A DNA stretch of 64,000 nt. Source: Sphaerosporella brunnea (lineage: Eukaryota; Ascomycota; Pezizomycetes; Pezizales; Pyronemataceae). Each line of letters opens with the position of its first letter. Positions within the stretch are counted from its first letter, which is position 1. A program made the position numbers and the translations under genes. Of the stretch, positions 56,582 to 64,000 are shown piece by piece. The stretch covers positions 62,001 to 126,000 of the forward strand of contig VXIS01000017.1 in the NCBI GenBank assembly GCA_008704415.1, in the 5' to 3' direction. Under the pieces are notes generated by a model. It was not told the DNA's origin. It searched no databases and saw only the letters and a program-made list of their open reading frames with translations.

Positions 56582-57061
56582 CAGCTGTTCTCAATCAGGG
56601 TCCAGCCCGCCCGTCGGGCGGTTTCGGCTGGCTGTTTCGGCGGTGGGCGGCCCACCGCCACCCGCTGCGACTCGGCCCCTCTGCGCTCGCTACACGACCA
56701 CCGCAACGCGAAGTGAGTGAATTAAAGTCAATACAACAATTATTATGACACAATCCTAACACGGTGTAAAGCATCCATCAACCGCTTTTAACCCGGCAGC
56801 GCATTGGGCGAAGGCACTCCAGGGCCTCGAGTATTTGTATCTTCAACCGAGCATTGTATGTATGCTGCCGGGCGGGCGATGGTCCCGATTCGCGCCGCGG
56901 GGTGAGCGGGGTTTTTGAGAACTTCACAAAAAATCACTCGTGGTGCAATTTGGCAGCCCGGCGGCCGCCCGGCTGGCTGATCTGAAAAGCTGGCCGGGCT
57001 GGCTGTGCAAAGCAGCCCGCCCAGCCCGTCCGGCTGTTTGGGCCGGCTACTGAGAACACTG
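56582..57061. mobile_element. hAT-like non-autonomous element (480 bp)
   Basis: Ends CAGcTGTTCTCA (left, one extra C) and, inverted, CAGTGTTCTCA (right). Both ends continue into G/C-rich runs of GCCCGCC / GGCCGGC type, giving an imperfect inverted structure. CAG termini fit hAT elements. No coding capacity. A clear 8-bp target duplication was not found, so the assignment is tentative. Confidence 0.5.
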
Positions 57062-57724
57062 CTCTCAATGGAGGGGTACAGATTCCGACGTCATAGCCGT
57101 GCACTCGGTTGTTGATTCATCCTACTGCGTACGAGGACACATAGCGTCCAACATTCAGCGCCGAAGCGGGCTTCGTGAAGATCTCGGCGTGGAAGACCTT
57201 GCGAGAAAGCCGAGAAAGTTTTCGTTCTCTGTTTGCGTTCTTTGTTTGCGAGCTGGGTCGTTTGGGCAATAGTTAATTCATGTATCTGCCCTGTCGTGAA
57301 TATCGTGGACAAACGACCTTAGACCTTTCGTTCTCGTGCAATTTCGAGTCCCGTTACTGAAAAGTCCGCAGCCAGAGAGAAACACCTGCTGCTTTGGACG
57401 AAAACACGCCTGCAGCTGCAGCCATCAAATATGGCGTTTCCTACATACTTGACACAGACCCGAGCGAAAGCCTGTAAATCGTCCAATTGCCACAAAAGCA
57501 AGCTGATGCACGGAGAAATGCTGTCAGTTTAGCCCACAATTGACACAATTGAGTTTGCATTTTGTGCATATTCCAAGCTGTGCGACGTGGAAATTTTCCC
57601 GATAAGGCTTAACGCCTTGGCCACCGTGCGACCCATGCGAGCAAAGGGGTCCGATCCATATCCACCGTGACCTCTGCTTCTGAAGCCACATCTACAGATA
57701 TAATCCGATCAACACCACCCTACC
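57062..57724. other. CLPTM1 promoter region
   Basis: No gene is supported; short minus-strand frames at 57,091-57,501 have no family features. Confidence 0.55.
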
Positions 57725-59863
57725 ATGTCGGCCCCGCAACGACAGGGTGCTCAGGCTCAGGAGGCGCCCAGTTTTATGGTCTGTTTCCTGTGCTTGTTTG
57801 CGCATTGCTTTCCGAGGACCATCACTGACTCTGGCCTCAGGACAACATCCGGCCTGCCGTCAATGGTATCCTGATCTTCTTCGCCGTGCAAAGCGCGTTC
57901 AGTAATTGAGCCTCCCACCTTGGATATTCGATTGCTTCCCCTAACAGCGCTGCAGAGCTCTTCACTGGCAACCAGCAAAGCGCGACGCAAGTCGACAAAG
58001 CAACCGGCGCGATCTTGTCGGCACCCCCGGCGGGAAGCTTCGAAAACCGCTACTACCAGAATGATGTCCAAAACTACCTATACCAGCCTGACAAGATATC
58101 GCCCATCTGGCCTGAAGGCACCGGAATGGATATGAGCATTTACGTGTCCGAGAGCCTCATATTGCCACCGTTATCGAGTCCCGAGATGCAGGAGAAGAAG
58201 GTTTTTGACGAGAAGAACATCAAACTGGGAGACTGGGATGAAAAGCGATCCGTGGCCGTTGATTATCATTTTTCGGAGAGCGTGCAACACAACGGTTCGC
58301 TGTTTGCGCATATTTTCGTGGCCAAGCACGGCGCCGAGATGGATCCCGCGGCACCCGGATACGATAGATCGCAGAGCTACATCGTGACGAGGCTCTTGAC
58401 CCGATACTTCCCTAAGAAGAAGGTCGTCAAGACCAAGAAGCTCATTGGTGCCTCCGACGAGGAGGAGGAACAGCAGGAAGAAATCCCTGCCACCACCCCC
58501 GACGGAAAGCCCATCATCACCAGCTATTGGCATTCGAACCTTACTCTCAACATTGTGGATGGCGGCGTGATGTCGTGGCCCACTCTTCCGTCCCCTTTGA
58601 AGCAGTATGTGACCCTTGAACGGACTGGCGCCAGGGAGGAGACGGGCCGCAACGGCTGGTACTATCCCATCATCTTTCCCAACGAGTTCTGGCTGTTGCG
58701 CGACCACATGGTAGAGCTTAACAGCACTGTCAAGTCTCTACCGCTTTACATCGAAGTTTCGCCCGCATCGTGGTGGAAGTTCCAGGTCATCGCGTCCATG
58801 GACTTTTCATTCAAGCAGTCTACCGCCAATCCCAACACAGCTCTTGGACAGACCGCGTCCACTGGCGCGGAACTTGAGGAATTCAAACGGGTGTTGATCG
58901 AGACCAACATCTGGCTTCTGGGAACAACAGCTGTGGTCTCACTGCTGCACACCATCTTTGAGATGCTGGCATTCAAGAATGACATCTCGCATTGGCGCAA
59001 CAAGAAGGATAACGTCGGTGTGTCCGTGCGCACTATCCTTGCAAACGTCTTCATGCAGCTCATCATCTTCCTGTATCTGCTGGACAACTCGGATGGCACC
59101 AGCTGGATGATCTTATTCGGACAAGGGTTTGGAATCCTGCTCGAGGCATGGAAAATCACGCGCATGGTCGACGTTAAGGTCATTACCACGGCTCCCGGGT
59201 CGGTCTTCCCTTACAAGATTGTGTTCGAGGACAAGCACAAGCTCTCGCAATTGGAACAGGAGACCAAGGAATACGACGAGGAGGCGTTCCGGTACCTGTA
59301 CTGGGTTGCAATTCCTCTGCTCGTGGCATATGCCATCTACAGTCTCCTCTACGATACTCACAAGAGCTGGTACTCCTTCATAATCACCACTCTCGTCGGC
59401 AGCGTCTATGCTTATGGCTTCCTCATGATGGTTCCGAGTCTGTACATCAACTATAAGCTCAAGAGTGTCGCACACATGCCCAGGAAGACTATGATCTACA
59501 AACTCTTGAACACGTATGCATTCCACCCCCCCCCCCCCCCCTCCTCCTCCTAAAAATGCTTTGTTGACAAATGTCCGTGGTCACAGGTTTATTGATGATC
59601 TCTTCGCCTTCACCATCAAGATGCCCACGCTCCACCGTCTCGCTACCCTCAGAGATGACGTCATCTACTTCATCGCGCTCTATCAGAGCTGGATCTACCG
59701 CGTTGACCACAGGAGAATCAACGAGTTCGGACAGGGAGGCGAGGGTGTCGAGGAGGGTGAGGAGAAGAAAGAGGAGGCCGCGGATGAGGAGCCCAAGCCC
59801 GAACCGGAAGTTGTGGAAGCTAGTGGGGCCGAGAAGAAGAAGAAGGCGACGAAACGGAGGTGA
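57725..59863 (+). CDS. CLPTM1 family multipass membrane protein
   Basis: Exons 57725-57778, 57841-57901, 57956-59513 and 59587-59863 join in phase; 649 residues. The luminal domain starts ENRYYQNDVQNYLYQPDKIS, then SIYVSESLILPPLSSPEMQE. A run of transmembrane helices follows (WLLGTTAVVSLLHTIFEMLA; LANVFMQLIIFLYLLD; FRYLYWVAIPLLVAYAIYSL; TTLVGSVYAYGFLMMVPSLY) with LNTFIDDLFAFTIKMPTLHR, a conserved family block rebuilt by the last splice. The tail is Lys/Glu-rich. CLPTM1 relatives act in the ER; CLPTM1L is reported as a lipid scramblase for GPI precursors, so a similar role is possible. The intron 2 acceptor at 57955 rather than 57947 is needed for phase. Confidence 0.93.
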
Positions 59864-59973
59864 TGGATATCTATATTTTAACTAGATGATTGATCAGGAA
59901 TAGAGTGATGCTGGTGTGCAATGAGACCGGTTATCGTGATTGTATTGCGCAGATGTGATGGTGTAACATCAAT

Positions 59974-60078
59974 GTCTGGTTGGCTCAGTTGGTAGAGCGT
60001 CGGTCTCATATGCAGTCATATGACTTCCACACAGTGGCAGCAATCCGAAGATCGTGAGTTCGAGCCTCACACCGGACA
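59974..60078 (+). tRNA. tRNA-Met (CAT), elongator type, with intron
   Basis: Same mature sequence and fold as the tRNA at 53071-53175. The anticodon CAT is at 60007-60009 and the 32-nt intron at 60011-60042. The anticodon lies in a 7-bp hairpin with the intron (TCATATG...CATATGA), the usual anticodon-intron pairing that guides tRNA splicing. The intron differs from the other copy at two positions, both outside that stem. Confidence 0.95.
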
Positions 60079-61069
60079 GTGATTTCTGTTTTGGGTTTTC
60101 TGTTTGTGCCACTGCTACTGCTTCCCCGTTGAATAGTTTTGCAGCGACTGCTGCATTTTGGCAGTTGTGTGATGATTACATCGGACCGACGGGAGAGCTC
60201 ACGGCATTCGACTTGAGCTTTCGATATAGAGTATTGTCGGAGCTTTCACTCACGGTCATCGTTGTTGACAACTTGCTTGTAGAGTAGAGAAGGCATATAT
60301 ATATATACCTACAAAACTACATAGCTACCTACCTACCAAGCAGGTAGCTATTACGCCGCAAGAACCGGATTGTTATCTCAACAGCGTTTCTTTTCTTGTT
60401 TGAAATTATTTTGGAGCTGGCTTTGGCTGGTATGCAAAGACACTTGTGAGGTCAACTTGATTGCGGAGCATGCATGAACCGCGCGCGCGGCTTCAACCTC
60501 TGTCTGGGCCGAATCGATGATGTTCAAGGCCCACGGTGAGTGAGCTATCATAGTCACTCGGACTGTGGCGAGTAAAGTTGCCCTGGCGGAAATCGGATAT
60601 ATGTCTGAGAGCTGGAAGGCGGCGGCTTGATGGGTTCAGGCAAGACTTTGCGGAGGCACCAGCACACATTGCATGTAATTCCATCTTTGGTGGGGGTTTG
60701 CAACTCCGTGCAACAATAACTTGAGGCTTTGTTCGACCGGCACGGTGGGTTTTGCATGCGACAACGTCGAACAAGAAGTTCTGTGTTGTTTTGTTCTACG
60801 CTTTTTGGTTCTCAGGCGCTGTCGAACAAAAGTGTCAACGACAAGAGGTTCGACAAGTCTTGTTGCACGAAGTTGCGAAACCCACCTTATCACAAGGACA
60901 TTGTGATCGTGGTGTCAAGTTTTTTTTTTTTTTTCACAGAACGGACTCGCAGATGTTGTCGTTCGTCGAGATGTTTGTTGGCGACCACTTTGCTAGCGCG
61001 AAAACTTTAATTCACTTGACCTCACCACGAACCACGAACCATCGTACAAAACAGAGCACGTATCGAGAG
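60079..61069. other. Intergenic
   Basis: No gene is supported. Contains an AT run and ACCTACCTACCAAGCAGGTAG-type sequence near 60,295-60,350, and T14 near 60,921. Confidence 0.5.
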
Positions 61070-61545
61070 GTTTCATCCCTCCACACCACGCCAACGGCCT
61101 AGTGCGGAAGAAAAAAAATAAAGACCTGTCAGACCTCCATCGCCACCCACCCTCGTTTCCACCCCGAAAGGCATACAGAAACTCAGGTCGAGATCATCAC
61201 CACCCGTCCCGAAGGACAGGCAAAAAAGGCTTCACTCTTGGGCGGCGAGGATATCGATCATCAACCAGGTTGGAGATTAATCTGTGGCTCTTGTAAAGAG
61301 TTCAGATGAGACGATTTACTATAGAAATGATCCCTTGGAGAATGTTAGCATTTGTGACAATATAACTTGGTGGTAAAGTTGGGGGCTCCTTACTATGAAG
61401 TAAAGTCGACATGAAGAAGAAAGGAAGGGAAGGAGGAAGACCGCCTTTTATAGTGGTTTGGCCCGCTAGCGTCGGCGAAAAAAAAATCAATCACGTGACT
61501 GTGGGTTGTTAGGGCTGGGTCATGGGGTGTCACCTAGGTGTTTGA
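61070..61545 (+). repeat. Dispersed repeat copy 2 (about 475 bp)
   Basis: Inverted near-identical partner of 51,990-52,465 and better match of the diverged copy at 20,230. From the 5' side: CACGCCAACGGCCTAGTGCG, an A-rich run, GACCTGTCAGACCTCC, a central block, CTTTTATAGTGG, an A9 run, TCACGTGAC and TCATGGGGTGTCACC. No open gene. High identity implies recent spread. Confidence 0.85.
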
Positions 61546-62929
61546 GCGGCGAACTTTTCAGCTTCGAGAACTTGGATTCGTGGGCACTCGCATCACAAGA
61601 GGATCACTCTTCTAAGATAAGCCATCGCTAAAAGGGTTGTTTCAATCTCATCGGCAGGTGGCCTAATGAGCGGTTTCTTCTCGTACATATCCATTTCTAC
61701 ATCCGTCCAAGTCCTCCACCGTGAAACCACATCATGAGTGAATCAACCCGCTCCGCCAGAACGTGCGGCCAACTCATCCTTTTTCGATGTAAAGGGAGCA
61801 GCTGAATTAATTGCTGGGAAAACTTCACCTAGCTGTACATGTGGAGTCGCAGCCCCCGGATTAATTCCCATCAGGACCAAGCGAGTACCAAAGCACCCAG
61901 AAAACCATTTCACCCATCCTTGAAGGCTTGAAGTACACATAATCTGCGTATGGCCCCCCTAAATAAATTGAGCAAGGGTTCATCATGCAGCACTCGATCA
62001 AGTGAGCGAGAACTCATGATGGAGCCCAGAAAGCTTTTCAGAATTAAAGCTAAGAGATATATCTCTGAAATCTACCCTACCATCACATACCCTTCCATTA
62101 GGACTCCGAGAAGGCCTCGTAGAACCAGCGTTGAAACAGTTGCTTGTCCATAACTCGCGAGGTTTGTCCAGCGGTTGTACGCTTGGGAAACTAAACATGG
62201 GACCAGCTACACTATCACCTCCTTGATCTTCAGACGTGGTTCCTGTCGTGAGCGCAAAGCGGCGATGTCTCGCATGGTACCCGAGAGCGGAGACGGGGGC
62301 CATGTTCGGGGTTGTTTTGCGACTTTTGTCCAGGGCTTTGGTTGTAGCCAGCAGTGGAGCGCTTCTTTGCGGATGTGGGGATGAATGGCCGGAGACAGAG
62401 CAACACTGAATAGTTGCTATTTACACGATGTCTACTATGAATGATCAACCGTTTGTTTTGCCTTGCAAAACGCCGTGGAAAATGTGACCGTACCAAACTG
62501 TTGGTGTGATTGGAAAACCAACATCCCCGCCGCACACTCCTACCACACCACCCTACTGACGACCCCCCCGCCTGATAGCGGGAATCCTTTACTCACCAAA
62601 GAGCAACAACCTGCCAGCCCTCCTCCTCTCTCCAGGGCTCGTACTCAGCCCGGCCTGCGTTGATCGTAATGTACCTTACTTCTTGCCCAGTCTGGGGTGT
62701 TCATGACGTGGATACTCGAACTCGGTTTCCGTCAACAGATGTAAGCACACCAAAGCCATTACCGCATCCTGCGCAGCACGACCCCAAGACGGAAGGTCTC
62801 GGAAACCTGGATCACGCCATAGTCAGCACCCAGTGGGCGTCGGGCGCAGACCAGCAATCGATCGGTTTGTTTGTTTGTGATCAAGTTTATTGTCTGTATT
62901 CGACCGCGAACGATCACGACAGACCCCCT
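61546..62929. other. Region of uncertain origin
   Basis: No intact gene is seen. Minus-strand frames such as 61,998-62,303 show no motif. Parts around 61,740-62,150 look unlike surrounding DNA (frequent short stops in all frames, A/T-rich words) and may be inserted or decayed DNA; I cannot name the source. Confidence 0.35.
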
Positions 62930-63690
62930 ACTCGTCCCCGCCCTTAGCCTGTCCGCCCCCCCTTATTGATACTATCTCATGGGCCAACTGCGGCCCCCCA
63001 AAATACAACGAGGAAAATATAGTAAAAGAGAAAACAAAAGAAAGAACAGGCCCGTAACAACGAAATAGCAGCCAGGGCCGAATCACTCCTCCCCCATGAC
63101 TCCTCTTCAGATGATGCCGAAACATCCTCCTCCGCCACGCATTGGCCAACTTTTGTATCCCGCAGAAATTGCAGGATATGAGGGATGGCCTTCTCTCCCG
63201 AAACAGCCCCGCTATTGACCGCCACCTCCAGCCACGGTGCTTCCATCCAAGCTCTCTCCAGAGCACGCGAATCTGTGGAAGCCATCGATAGCACTCCTTG
63301 AAGAGGTGCTCCCTAATCTGTCGCTTGCCCGAGAGACAAAACCAGCACTCGTCAGAGTCTCTTTTGCGAAGCTTTTCCTTGAGATAGGGCGCTGTGATCG
63401 CATACCTGGTGAGGAGTTGGTAGTACCGGGATGCTAGCGCCTTTCTCTCCTTAAGAGCTGGTCGAAAGCCAGTCTTCTTCCGCAGTGCCTACGATGCCCG
63501 GAGGCTCGTGCTTCGCTAGATCCACTGCTTAGTGCCACAGCTGCGGGCTTCAGGTGGGCCAAACTTGCCTGTCGCAAAAGTGCTTCGCTGGGGCTCTGGT
63601 TAGAGACGATGCCGCATCCTTGGCCATCACATCCGCCATCTCGTTACCTTCCACGCCGGCGCTCTTGATCGGTGAGCACATAGTCGAAGC
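62930..63690 (-). pseudogene. Decayed LINE (Tad-like non-LTR retrotransposon), 3' end
   Basis: The minus strand carries the end of an RNase H-like segment (SAGVEGNEMADVMAKDAASS, about 63,665-63,600). In other frames it carries the typical C-terminal zinc-knuckle region: ASRYYQLLTRYAITAPYLKE (about 63,440-63,380), DECWFCLSGKRQIREHLF (about 63,355-63,300) and LWRELGWKHR (about 63,260-63,230). Stops and frame changes separate these blocks. The order and motifs match the C-termini of fungal Tad-clade LINE ORF2 proteins. No target duplication was identified. Confidence 0.75.
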
Positions 63691-64000
63691 TGCAATCAGT
63701 CAGCAGTCAGCACATACATGAGGCAGGTTTGGGAGAAGCATCGTACCAAGTCTTGTATGCCCGCATGTAAAGTAAATCTGTGACATGACCTACCGGTACT
63801 CGCGCTTCTGGGTTTGATCCGCTGAGTCCTTCCAATCGCCAACAAACTTCCAGCTTCCCCCGCGATGCGTGTCACCTGCTTTCCGGACACATCCTCTTCC
63901 TCCGGAACTAAGCCAGCCATGTCGGCATCAGCGTCCTCGATAACCTCAATTCCAAGGTTCAATGTCAACGGACTCCGGAGGCAGCGAAGTGAAGTGCGTG
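63691..64000 (-). other. Window edge, possible gene fragment
   Basis: A minus-strand frame 63968-63696 contains an acidic stretch (EVIEDADADMAGLVPEEEDV) but no family motif. It could be part of a larger element or gene outside the window. Confidence 0.3.

Noticed and set aside
51990..61545. LTR retrotransposon bounded by the two similar repeats
   Set aside because: The repeats are inverted, not direct, and the DNA between them is host genes.
61546..62303. Mitochondrial or organelle DNA insertion
   Set aside because: The composition looked foreign, but no mitochondrial gene or rRNA could be recognised.

Overview
The window is a nuclear segment of a filamentous ascomycete (Pezizomycotina). 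The evidence is compact genes broken by about 50-75 nt GT-AG introns, close divergent gene pairs, long intergenic spacers with microsatellites and homopolymer runs, and an orthologue set typical of that group. The class or genus cannot be fixed from the sequence. All gene models below were built by hand from splice signals, reading phase and remembered family features. No database was searched.

Layout. 0-15 kb is gene dense: a partial Ser/Ala-repeat gene, RMP1 and MTO1 (divergent), SED5 and FMP32 (divergent), a peroxisomal enoyl-CoA isomerase, a 251-bp MITE, a frameshifted ADP-ribosylglycohydrolase relic, and PUF3. 15.3-20.9 kb is a gene-poor spacer. About 21.2-30.85 kb is a large DNA transposon with 30-bp perfect terminal inverted repeats. 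It carries a DUF6589-type transposase on the plus strand and, converging on it, four minus-strand genes: a RecQ-type helicase with a long minisatellite-encoded tail and three proteins I do not recognise. A higher-order tandem array with a GTCCCGGG core lies between them. 31-44.2 kb returns to housekeeping genes: an unknown multi-exon gene, MIPC synthase, PET100 and COG1 (divergent), ALE1 and an eight-exon actin gene. 44.2-49.7 kb is another spacer. 49.7-60.1 kb holds FES1, a small F-box protein, two intron-containing tRNA-Met genes, VPS55 and PRE5 (divergent), a LOG-family gene and a CLPTM1 homologue. The end of the window contains a dispersed repeat copy and a decayed LINE fragment.

The housekeeping genes fall into recognisable processes. 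Golgi/endosome traffic and lipid synthesis: SED5, COG1, VPS55, MIPC synthase, ALE1. Mitochondrial function: MTO1, PET100, FMP32, PUF3. Proteostasis: FES1, PRE5, the F-box protein. They show no operon-like grouping beyond shared divergent promoters.

The item most worth follow-up is the roughly 9.6-kb element. It combines a DUF6589 (Academ-like) transposase with a helicase and three extra genes. The same short motif that forms its non-coding internal array has been expanded inside the helicase coding sequence. The helicase also carries an apparent 1-nt frameshift beside motif VI, so this copy may no longer be autonomous.
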